Assembly: GCA_020746835.1 (NCBI GenBank)
Contig: JAGPNK010000036.1
Location: 95,457-159,456 of the forward strand
Source: Stachybotrys elegans
Taxonomy: Eukaryota > Ascomycota > Sordariomycetes > Hypocreales > Stachybotryaceae
DNA: 64,000 nucleotides
Reading direction: 5' to 3'
The translations under genes and the position numbers were made by a program. The notes under the pieces were generated by a model. That model did no database searches. It worked only from the letters and a program-made list of their open reading frames with translations, and was not told the DNA's origin. Numbering within the stretch: position 1 is the stretch's first letter; the number at the start of each line of letters is the position of its first letter. This document shows, in pieces, positions 20,452 to 30,778 of this stretch.

Positions 20452-22718
20452 TTAAGCGGTATTCGTCCCAAGTGATTCCCAGCTAAGCCATTCTGATTTA
20501 GACCCATTCCATTTCTTAATCCAAATAGCATTGTCCGTGCCTCGCACCGCAAGCGCAAGCTCCGTATCACAAGCCACGGCTGATGGCTGGGAACTCGCCA
20601 CACCTCCCAGGCTATGCCATCCAGACGGGGAACTCTCGCCTATCTTCCATGTCTTTTGGTACACGGAGTTATGTGCACCTTGCAAGAATAGTTCCACCCC
20701 CACTTGGCTCCGAACCAGTGTGATGTCGCCTGCGGGCAATTCCCCAAGACTCTCCCAGCTGGCCTGGCGTTGCGGCTTATCGTCTTCAACCAGTGTCGCC
20801 CGGTGAACAGCCGCGCGGTTGCTTCTTAGTCGAGCAAACACATCGACCCGACCAGCTCCTAGAGACACAACCATTGGTTTCCCTAAGCATTCCCCGCCGA
20901 GGCAACTCCAGGCCCTGCGATGAGGCAAATTTGATCCCCAGTCTAGTGCCTTGTGGTAGATCTTGCCACTGGTGCCGCAGCCGAAGAGGTGAAGACGGCC
21001 AGTGTCACTGAACACTGCGTCGACGTAAGAGACGCCCTCTCTACGAGGGCCGAGACATTTCCATTCAACCCAGCTGGTGTTGTCGTGCCATGTGTGCCAA
21101 CAGGCCTGGGTGGTGGAACAGACAAATAGGTCCACACGGTCTTTGCTCCGCAAGGCGCATATTTTATGCCTTTCAGGTTCGATTAGGGGACCGCCGAGGC
21201 TCTCCCACCTGGACCAGACGACATTCCCGCTGTGCCGGTGCCAGCATTTGCCATCTGGGCCGCGAGCAAACATATCAATGACGTTGGATTCGCATTCGCT
21301 TCGTATAGCACAGATATCACCCATGACGCGGCCCGGGAGGCTATTCCACTCGCTCCAGGCCTGATCTTTGCTGTCGCGGAACCTGTGTAGGCAGGTATGA
21401 TTGGAGCCTCGGACCAAGATATCGAGGCGTCCAGAGGGCCTGAGAACCATGGCAGGAGAGCCTACAGATTTCATTAGGAGAATGTTAGGAGTTCCTTGGC
21501 AGGCTTGACTTGCCATGTGGCACAACGGCCTTTAATTCATCTGCGACCGTGTAAGCGATGATCATATATCAGCGGGATCTACTTACCCAGTAATGTTTCA
21601 GCAATGGACAAAAGGGGTAGTAGCAGCATGACTACTGCGACTGTTTGTCCGAAAACCCACTCGTTTTCCCCATCGTTGTCCAAACCACACCACTCCCTAA
21701 TGCCCGCTTCGGCCGCTGTATCGGATACGGGCGGAGGGGGGCGGAACCTCTGTGCAAGGACGAGCACCATGAGGGCGAGCGTATATATGCCTTGCAAGAT
21801 GGCAACGCTAGGTGCACCGATAATCCATCCGACAATCTTGCGAAGCCACGCACGTCGGCTGTCAGGAAGCCATTTCAGTGCCGCCTTCGTTAGAGGGAAC
21901 TCTTCTACCCTCGCCTTAAACTCGTCATCAACTGCGTGGAGGCTGCTGACCAGGAAGAGAAAACCTATTGCCGCTGCTGAGAGCCCTTGTCTTAGGGCGA
22001 TCATTGGCCAGGACAATATGTAATTGTCGTCCGCTTTCGGTCTGTTCAGCAAGAGATACATGGCGGGTTCGAAGGCATGATAGCTGCGACCCACAGTGTA
22101 GAGAAGGAGTATGACAAAAGCTGCAGCCAAGATCCCGCGGATGAGAGTCATGGCCGGATGTTTAGACACTCTTCTCAGGGTATTGACACCTGCAAAGAAT
22201 GAGCTGACGGACAAACAGCTGAGGTAAATCACCAGAACAAAGTGTGCATCTTGGTAGTCATCTACGTCCTCCATGTATAGTTCGTTTCGATGACGATTGA
22301 TGTGGGCGCTGATAAGTAGGGCGAGACCCGTGATCAACTGCTGGTCGGCGAGAGAGAGGATGGCTCTCTCTACAACCCGTTCCCAAATCCTCGCGCATCG
22401 AGATGGCCTGTTGCTCAGTTTCCGGCGAAGACCGTGAGCTGTCCACGACAGGATGGTGGTCCCAACTGCTACGATCACGCAAGAGAACACGACCTATTTT
22501 ATTGGTAGAGGTCTTGTCAATCAAAGAAATCTATGATTTCGGCAGCGAGCAGCACTCACTCCAAGTCCAGCCTGATCTGGGTCGGCCAAAGCAGAGCAGG
22601 AAAGGTTACCCTCGCCGTAGAGGTAGTTGATGATGAAAGGATCTCCCGAGAATGGGTAATAATCTGGAGGGATTGGCTGAGTGGGAGCAGCACACACGCG
22701 CGACGTGTTGTTTGCCAT
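20452..22718 (-). CDS. Multipass membrane protein fused to a seven-bladed PLL-like beta-propeller
   Basis: Proposed exons 22718-22560, 22493-21587 and 21461-20452 give 691 residues. Intron 1 (GTGAGT...ATAG) is clear. Intron 2 (125 nt, perfect donor GTAAGT, branch-like CTAAT, acceptor TGTAG) keeps phase and joins AETLLG directly to SPAMVLRPSGRLD, the first strand of the propeller; without splicing the frame stops two codons after the donor. The N-terminal ~350 residues contain about six to seven hydrophobic helices (an uncharacterised fungal membrane family). The C-terminal ~335 residues hold seven repeats of about 45-50 residues ending in W..W.SLGG-type motifs with internal DIxVRG/DLFV strands, as in PLL/DUF346 lectin-like propellers. 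A separate lectin gene starting at MASQACQG (21516) is the alternative. Confidence 0.7.
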
Positions 22719-23497
22719 TGTGATTGTGATTGTGTATGCAGTGGCGTGAGTCGGGGATGGGCATCGCGGTCCCAGAGCCGTGTCACGAATAAGAATCGGT
22801 TGGTGAACTCAGCGGCCTGGTGGAAGGCCGAATAGATCATGAATAGGACTGGGTTGCTTCCATCTCCTGAGCTGCCCAACCTGTTTGTTGGGCAGAGCAA
22901 GGCAATCCCGCTTCCAATCATTTCAGGCTGTGGACCAATGAAGCACCCAATCTCTAAGTATAGGGGATTTCCTGCAGGTCAAATAGCTATCTACCGCACA
23001 AACTCGAGAAATCTGGCGCTGGCTGGGGAGCCGTTGGTGGGTCACAACCCCTGCGGACAGCTTTACAGCTAACTTAGCTAGGAAGGTCATTCAGGATCTT
23101 AAGGAGGCGCGTAACGCGGGTGTTCCCCCTGCTCCAAGCTACTAAGTCCACGGCCCGAACCCCAAGGCTGCAATTCTGGGTCAGAGGGTTCAAAACTAGG
23201 CCAGAGCGTAGCCATGTAAGAGCATGGGGTGACACACCGTTCTACATGTAAAAGGGTTGCAGGCAGCCAGTTTTCACGCAGAAATATATGACCTATCATA
23301 TCAATGTGGATGTTACTATTTCCTACCTCTGTAGTCAGAGGTTCGAATAAAGGATGCTACATTCTCTATCTCTATAGCAGTTCGGCTCTCTTCGCCCTTT
23401 TCATGACTTCTGAATAGACTGCCTGTTCCTGGATCTATAAGTTGGAGACCCTACCAGAAATAGGGACTGCTTACCCTTGCCTCACGACATTTTGATT
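22719..23497. other. Intergenic, no gene recognised
   Basis: The promoter side of the membrane-propeller gene. No ORF here carries a recognisable domain. Confidence 0.45.
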
Positions 23498-23980
23498 TTA
23501 GCCACAGACCCCCCCAAAGGGAACCATTTCAATATTGATCCTGGACCCATCCATCACCCTCTGCCTATCCTCCCCTTTCAATACCAAGCAGTCCTGGGAA
23601 TTCGCAATATCCGTAATAACCAACTCCGGCTGAAGTCTGCTGCTGTCGGAAACGAGATATGTAATGTCCACAGTCACATTCCGTGCAACGACCACGGCAG
23701 GCTTCCAATCCGGGCCTTGTGAGTTGTTGAGAGGACTAATATGCGTGGTTACGCCGTTGATAGCAACAACACAGATGCTGTCCCCGGACTTTCTAGCCGC
23801 GATGTAGAAGCTGCGAGGTTCGCCGGCGACGAATACTGCGCGATTCCACACAAATGGTACTTCGGTCAACAGCCGCGTAATCTCAGCCTTTGATGCGTAC
23901 AGCTCTGGCACATCAGACATGGTGCGCATTCCGCTGTAACTAATTGCCAAGGTAGCCTCGTGAGCATCCGTGGTGAGCAT
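23498..23980 (-). pseudogene. Remnant of a GH97-like glycoside hydrolase (C-terminal part only)
   Basis: A 160-residue frame beginning with an ATG in the middle of a domain. TTDAHEATLAISYSGM followed by SDVPELYASKAEITRLLTEV and VWNRAVFVAGEPRSFYIAARK resembles the end of the catalytic barrel and the C-terminal beta-sandwich of GH97-type enzymes (compare AHELAL...SDSPE.Y...VPTTWDETK.L.G.PGEYI.IARR). The N-terminal super-sandwich and most of the barrel, about 450 residues, are missing. Nothing upstream restores them: the preceding 150 bp is not convincingly coding, and a dispersed repeat begins at about 24210. The most economical reading is a gene truncated by a transposon insertion or rearrangement. 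The family assignment is from motif resemblance only. Confidence 0.5.
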
Positions 23981-24209
23981 TTTGTTATTCGGAAAGAGAT
24001 GCCGTGAAAATGTGCCGGGGCCGTACTCTGCCTGCCCGATGGAATACCTCGCAAATACACATTATTCTCTGGCATCTACGAGCCGTCATCCTTTTCGTTG
24101 CCGTGGTAGTACTCAGGCGTGAGGAGCCCCTCATGAGGTCAGGTGCGTTCCCAGGCCTAAATAATGCCCAAGTAGTTAAAAGTTCTAATTAGTTAGAATC
24201 CATAGGAAA

Positions 24210-24345
24210 AGTTCTTAGTAGAATGATGGAAAGAGTGTACAGTGTGAGGTGGGAGCAGTAGAGAGCAAATAATCAGTAGGGGTGGTGCCTAGTGCCCTAG
24301 TAACCAATGTGTTATAACATACACAGGGCCTTGAGATTATGTGGC
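24210..24345. repeat. Dispersed repeat, less-mutated relative of the AT-block copy
   Basis: GTGCCTAGTGCCCTAGTAA at 24285-24303 aligns with GTACCTAATGCTCTAGTAA at 61948-61966, differing only by G-to-A and C-to-T. Similarity extends over roughly 90 bp on the left side of this block. The block has no ORF and is followed by about 300 bp of non-coding sequence up to the FAD oxidase gene. It is probably part of an LTR or other transposon remnant; its ends are not defined. Confidence 0.65.
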
Positions 24346-24649
24346 CTTAGCCAGACCGACGTCCCACCACGGGCGACGGTCGTAGACCATCAGAAGGAGG
24401 GAGCAGTCCAGACAGACAAAGGGACTGATAAGATTAGTCCTATGTAGATATATAGAGAGAAAAGGACTCTAAGTAATCTTGAGGTGCTGGCTAGCTATCA
24501 ATGTAACTTGGTTACACCCCTACCTTTAGAAGGCAGCACATTACTAGACGTAATGCCACGACTGATACTGTGATATAAACCCAACTCAGCCCCCTGCGAC
24601 CTTAATTAATTGTCCCCATACCTACCCTACACCAGGATAGGCCCGATCG

Positions 24650-26445
24650 TTACAAAAAAGAACCAAGCTTATAGCCGCCTTGCACAGCTCTTTGGAATAA
24701 GCCAGTGGGGTCATACTTATGGCTAACATCTCTTAGAAACTGGAGGTTGCCGGGTCCATAGCTCCCCATGGGATCCTGGAACCAGGCAGCATAGTTTGCG
24801 AATTCCCAAGAATGGTCCTTGCCGAGTCCGATGGTATATTCCTTGACTGATCTATACCAAGTCTCGGCAGCCTTGTGAACCTCAGCGTCGTACTGGGCAT
24901 CGGTCCACAAAGGCATAATAAAAAGAACTGTAGGAAAACATAACGAGTCAGTGAACGGAACGAAATGCGGAGTGCTATCCTGATCCAACTTACCCAAAAG
25001 GTCATCTTGAGCATCCTCGAGCCCCATGACATTGCCACCTCGTGCCGTGCTCGCTTCTATAACGTGGCGGGAAAGGGGCTCGAACTGGAAGTCCCAACTA
25101 AGGCCGGGGATATGAGACACGGTTTTCATGATCTCCATAGTAATGTTGTAAACTCCCTTGATGATGTCAAGATCGTTGACAAACGTGACGTCAGCCATCA
25201 GGACTCGGGAGACGTCCGGAATTGAAGAAGGGTAATTAGCGATGGATGTTTGGTAGACTTGGTTGAGGATCTTGGGCTCCATGTCGAAGAAGGGCTGCAA
25301 AGCTTCGTGGGTTCCGGTAGCGTTGGTATCAATTAGCCACAGAAGGACCTGGCCGGTACCAGTGCTTGGGTCCATGAAGAATTCAATCGTCAATCCTTCA
25401 GATGCGTGGATCCCAGTCGAGTCGTCGGTAAATAACTGAAGAGCCTCCAAAACTTCGTCGGCGATGCTGGGAGGAACAATGGCAAGGCCACCGTAAACCT
25501 GCTGGCTGTGCTGAATAGTGGCGAGATCGAATCGAGTGACAACACCAAAGTTGTTGTTGCCACCTTTGAGGGCCTTGAACAGATTGCTGTTGGTGGTTGA
25601 ATTGACATTGACAACCTCGCCCGAGGCCAGAACGATCTCGTAATTGAGGACGCTGTCCGCAACAAAACCGAGTGCTCCAGTGAACCACCTACAAAAGCTC
25701 GTCAGACAGGAAAAAACGCGCCATGTATGCAAGTGTCTTTTATATTGGTTAAAAGGACAGAGTTTGAGTTGAATGACTTACGAGTAGCCACCACCCAAGG
25801 TGACGCCTGTATTTTAGTTGCATCAGCTTCATGTTGAGACATGTAGGATAGGTTGGGAGACTCACCTCCAACGCCAGTTCCTGGACAACGCCCACCGGGA
25901 AACGCGACACCTTCTCCATCCATATTGGAGTAGGCATCGTGCCAGATGGTGCCGCCACCTAGACTGATGAATGATCGATCCGCAGAAAGTGTTGTCTGGT
26001 TAAGGTAGCCGAGATCGATGGCAACACCGTAGTCCACATTGTTAGCACCGGCCCATGGCGTGTGACCACCACCCTTGATGGAGAAGGGGCAGTAGTCCGA
26101 CTCTGATCCTCCCGAGCCAGTGGCAAGCGTCTTCATGGCGAAGGACACATCATTCGAAGACAATGGTCGAAAGACGCACGAAGGCTGAAGCTCGGCAGTA
26201 TCTGCCCAGCGCTCGTTCCAAAGGCTGTACGAGGATTCATTGGCGAACACGACTTGGGCAGGGTGGGCCTGTCGCAACTTTTGGCACTACGCACCGAGTC
26301 AGTTCGCCCATAGCAGATATTAGCTGAGTGAGTGTGATGAACGTACACATGTCGCAACATTCCCAACGCTGGACTGGGCGCTCACGACACCACTGGCAAG
26401 CAATGCCAGTAGAGAAGTCAGCGTGAGCTTGTCGTACGAAGCCAT
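24650..26445 (-). CDS. Secreted FAD-linked oxidoreductase (PCMH/berberine-bridge type)
   Basis: Four exons, 26445-26347, 26286-25866, 25806-25782 (25 nt) and 25688-24650, give 527 residues; all junction phases agree. A signal peptide runs through LTSLLALLASGVVSAQ. The PCMH FAD domain shows FRPLSSNDVSFAMK, SIKGGGHTPWAG with the histidine that bonds FAD, and GGRCPGTGVGGVTLGGGYSWFTGALG. The Cys in that last motif matches the position giving a second, cysteinyl FAD bond in bicovalent BBE and glucooligosaccharide oxidase enzymes. The C-terminal BBE segment ends with YDPTGLFQRAVQGGYKLG. Such secreted enzymes oxidise sugars or alkaloid/polyphenol-like substrates; the substrate is unknown. The nearby anthraquinone cluster is over 6 kb away, so pathway membership is not claimed. 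Confidence 0.9.
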
Positions 26446-28851
26446 GTTGTCAGGTTGGGGAGTTCGCAACGAGGACGAGGCGCACAGTCAGCCAACGGGA
26501 AGACTCGAGACCAAGGAATGGAGGTATTTAACGGTTGTTCTGTGGAGCAGAGGCTCGAACCAGTACGTGGGGAACACGCAAGCATAACGCAGGATTTAGG
26601 CCGATGGGACCGGGACACAATCAATACTCGACAGCTTCCTTAATTACAAAGCCCATCAACTGAACTACTGAACGACCATTGGATCCAGGAGCATGGGGAG
26701 CCCAAGTCAGTCATTTGCAGTATACATACTACCGCGCAATTTGTTTCTCAACATCATGCTCGCCGGGGGGAAGGCAGAAACCCGCCTGTGCAATTTCCCA
26801 GGCTCAAGGCGTGGCAGAAGTGACTTCTCGACCATGTTGAACTATCTTTTACTCGCTACATAGCAGTCGACTTGCATGACCGCTGTTCCATTCATCTTGC
26901 ATCCTGTCATGCGTCAGTACATCTACCCTGCTCAGAAGCCGTACTTCCGCAAGGGTCTCATCGTCTGATGTCGCAGCTTGATTCTCAGAGTTTTGATCAC
27001 ATGAAGAAGAAAGTAGGCGGGAAGACACCCGGTACGAATGCCCACAGCGTGTTTCGCATTGGTCAGACTTCAAGTGTCATCGAATGCCGGCAGCAGTCTA
27101 CTGCAAGGGCCATTGGTGCTTGGCCCTTTAACGACCCCATCAAAGACGAATGTGGCACTGCTATGCACGAGCCTAAGCAACATTGGGCAAACTCTTCGCG
27201 CATATTGTGGGGATTCCGTTGGTGAGAGTGTCTTAATCTGAGTACCCTGCATTGGAAGGATTCTGGGCCAAGTAGGGATAATGGTCGATTTGCTGTTCAA
27301 TTCCCAGGCTCTATTTTACAGCCTTTTGTACTTAATTAACCAGACATTCAGGCCTAGGTCTGCGAGGGCAACGACAGAAATAGGGGGGTCATAGCTGTTG
27401 CGCCAGAAAGCTCTAGCAATCTTCCCTAAGTGCCTGCCTGTGTGCAGGCACTTCTCATCTCAATCTTGCTGCAGGTGTTGGTAGCTGGAAACCCGTTCCG
27501 AAGGACTGGGAATATCGGAAATTAAGACCTCAATCTTTGCTTCAACATGGACATGCATAACGACATTGTACGTTGTCCCACACGTTATCTCCCCTTGTAA
27601 TTATCTCGCATTTTCATCGTAGCAAGAATTCTTATCATTGCCAAGACAGGGTACTGCCGATAGACATGTATCATCTCGATGCTGGCCGTGCACGTAGTTT
27701 CAAGCCTACCCTTGGTGACTTCTATGACCATGAACTTCTAGGGCTATGGAACCTTTGTTGAATAATTACCCCGAATAACTACAACCAGCACGTCGGTGAG
27801 TAGACAAAAGACAAACCTATGAGAATGCATTGCATTTTCAGCGACATATCATCCATGACCTCCCCACACCGCGCGTGGGACCTCTGACACTGCTCATCTG
27901 GTTGGGAAATTACCCACGTTGTGCTTATACTACGACTCGGAGCTTATTGCAGCTTTTGCCCTAATATCTTCATTACCAGCACATAAACGTGCAAGTAAAT
28001 GCGAAGCTTGGCTATTATACCGTTAGGGAGGTATGCTAAACAGCCTCATATTGCATGGTTGAACCGCACTGGTATCTATCATGTACCGTGATCGGTGTTG
28101 GCGGCTTAGAGTTGGCAAGTTAATCATTATTGCCCTGGGAAAGCCTTATGGCCAGGGTGGTCCTGGCTCTACAGCAGGGCCAATTTGGCATAACTATCGA
28201 GAGGGGGTCATTAATACCTTCTCAGTGGGGAACTGCCGACCTGCAAGAGGCAAAAGCTGGGTCAGTTTCGATCGCGAGCCATCCTTCGCGGTATGCTATC
28301 CATGTTGCCAGTACAATGCCGTGACACTAGGCCATCTTGGCGGATCACATGTGCTGACCAGGCTACCGTGTACAGAAAACGTTTTAGTTGGAAGAGGTGT
28401 CGAGGGCTTTCTTTAGCGAGTCCGTGTTGGTTTAAGCAGTACTAGACCCTGTAGCTGAAGGAGGTGTGCTCTCAGGTGATCTGCAATCATGTTCGGTTGT
28501 ACTTCAGCGGGAGAGACTGAATTTGAACTAGGATGATTGCGGCTACAGGATTCAGTACCAAGCCAACCCTCCGGTGCAGCCTTTCAGGCAAGAGAATCCT
28601 TCCGCTTTGATCCCTTTTTTTTTTTTGTCATTTCTCGCCTCCGGATATCAGATTCGGCTCTATTGCCAAACGGTTGGGTTTGCCTAAATCGTGATCCTAG
28701 TAGTTGCTCAAAAGCTACCAAACTCCCAGCTCACAGGCAGGATATACGGCCGCCGATCTATCACAGGCAGACCCTTGGGTGTGTCCTGGAATACCGAGAG
28801 TCCTTTGTGCAGTCTACTTCTTGCAGATGTCCTCGGGCTGTTACTGACAAT
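26446..28851. other. Gene-poor 2.4-kb gap
   Basis: No ORF above about 115 codons and none with a recognisable domain or believable start. The left edge holds the FAD oxidase promoter (TATTTAA-type box near 26525). The rest looks like ordinary intergenic or long-decayed sequence. Confidence 0.5.
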
Positions 28852-30265
28852 ATGTCGCTTGAAAACGTCGAGTGGGAATTTGACCCAAGCGCCCCCAATA
28901 ATGGGCCAAGAGTCAACATTGCCGTCTGGTCATTGTTTGCACTCTCCTCAATTTTCATCGCTCTTCGTTTGTTTTGCAAGTTTAAACGTCACAGAGGACT
29001 CTGGTGGGACAACTACGTGCTCGTCGCATCATGGGTAAGATAGCAAAGTTCTCTGACATTCGGCAACGCCTGATCTACCATTGTCTCTTATTCCAGTTCA
29101 GTGGAGAGATGCAGTACTCTAATAAAGTTTCTGATAGATCTTCTTCCTCGCTGGAACGATTCAACTAAGCGTCAACATCGCCTACGGTTTCGGCAGACCC
29201 GGCGCCAACATCAATCCTTTGCACGCTTACCGCGTGGGCCTGGGCGGCCTGATCGTTGGCACTATGGTCCTGACTGCTCCAGTTTTGGGCAAAATCTCCT
29301 TCATCCTCACGCTCTCCAGACTATCAGGCCCAAAGCTCAAGATCTTTCTTTGGGTTCTGGGAGCAACAATGGCCTCGTTTCAGCTGGTGGCTCTGGTTGT
29401 GCAATGGGCGCAGTGCACTCCGCTCGAAAAGGTCTGGAATCCCTTCATGCCTGAGGGAGAGTGCTTGCCATATCAGATAAACCTTGGCCTGTCAATGGGA
29501 AGCGCAGGTAATCTAATCTTGGCATTCTTTGCACTTTGAAAGACGCTAATGTACTGGGTCAGCATACTCTGGGGTGGTTGATCTGATATTGGCTGCCATT
29601 CCTTGGTTTGTTCTCAAGGATCTCCAGATTAAGAAAAGGGAAAAGATGGGCATTGCTCTGGCCATGAGCATGGGTGTGGTGTAAGACATTTCCCATTTGC
29701 TATGCCTGCCAATCGACTGACAGAGATGGATACAGCGCCGCGGCGACAGCCTTTGCAAAATGTGTCTCACTGCAGCGCCTCATCAGTAGCGACTTCACAT
29801 GTACGTGCTTGCGTTGACATGGCAAACTTATGTTATGCAATTCCAGTTAAAGCTAACCCCATTGCAGTGGAAGGAGGCCAAATGATTATTTGGGCATCGA
29901 CCGAGATCGCAACAACCATAATCGCCGCATCGATCCCCATCCTTCGCACGCTACTACGTGACCTGAGCACCGGCAGAAGCTACAGAAACTCAGGTGGTTA
30001 CATCCGATCGACGGTAGGCGAGGACCAGAGTCGAAAATCCCGATTTAACATGCATGGCGGCCACGCCGTAACCGTCGTGGGTGGCTCCAAAGGCCCGTCT
30101 TCCAGTGCATCGCCCGACGCCGCGAGCGACAAGAGTATTCTCCAAGGTTCTTTTGGCAAGATCATGAAGACGGAGGAGATCGCTGTTGACTACGGTCATT
30201 CCGGTGGCGATGGCTATGAAATGCAGAGCATTGGGACTGCAAGAGTCAATTGTCCATTTGACTAG
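28852..30265 (+). CDS. Rhodopsin_fung-type seven-helix membrane protein
   Basis: Five exons, 28852-29034, 29138-29507, 29563-29680, 29736-29800 and 29868-30265, give 377 residues, with phases consistent throughout. Seven hydrophobic segments can be followed, starting with NIAVWSLFALSSIFIALRLF and the family signature LWWDNYVLVASW. Then come VGLGGLIVGTMVLTAPVLGKISFILTLSRL, FLWVLGATMASFQLVALVVQWAQC (a W.QC motif typical of this family), YSGVVDLILAAIPWFVLKDLQ and IIWASTEIATTIIAASIPILRTLLRDL. The C-terminal ~90 residues are a Ser/Gly-rich cytoplasmic tail. There is no N-terminal CFEM domain. The family is often called PTH11-like or rhodopsin domain (PF20684); function is unknown in most cases, with some members acting in surface sensing. 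Confidence 0.88.
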
Positions 30266-30778
30266 GCTAAGCGAGCTCCAACGTTGTACCATTCTGTATC
30301 CCATATTCCCATACCTCCTTTCCTGCTCCCCATGTCCAAAATGCTGTTGGAACTGGCGCGGAGGAAGCAATCACATGGCGGCAGGTGGCATTATGCCGTT
30401 GGATCCTGTAGTGATAGCGACTTGTAGATAATCAGTAAGAGCCCAAGTTGCAAGGCAAGAAACATTGCTTTGAAGCCTGAAGCTCCTTGACGCATCAAAA
30501 CTGGACGTATACCATTTCGACTTTGTTAGTAAGAGGTAAGAAAGCATAAATAGGTGCCCATGAGGGATCATCTCTTCATTGGCACCTTGCGCTGGCCCCC
30601 GCATCATGGTCTAATATGCAGAAAGCTGACATTGCGCAACTGCGCATTATTATGCAGCCTGCGCCATCCCAGCTAGGAATCGTGCATAAATAAATAAGCT
30701 GGTGCCTAATCCATACACTTTCTACTCTGTACTCTTTCATCATTCAGAGAACTCACTCTCTACGAATTATGATACAAT
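30266..30778. other. Intergenic / promoter of the C2H2-like gene
   Basis: 513 bp; ATAAATAAATAAG near 30686 is a plausible core promoter about 90 bp before the ATG. No gene is seen. Confidence 0.4.

Noticed and set aside
28081..28416. 111-codon ORF in the gene-poor gap
   Set aside because: No domain, poor start context, no hydrophobic or cysteine pattern, no neighbouring exon.
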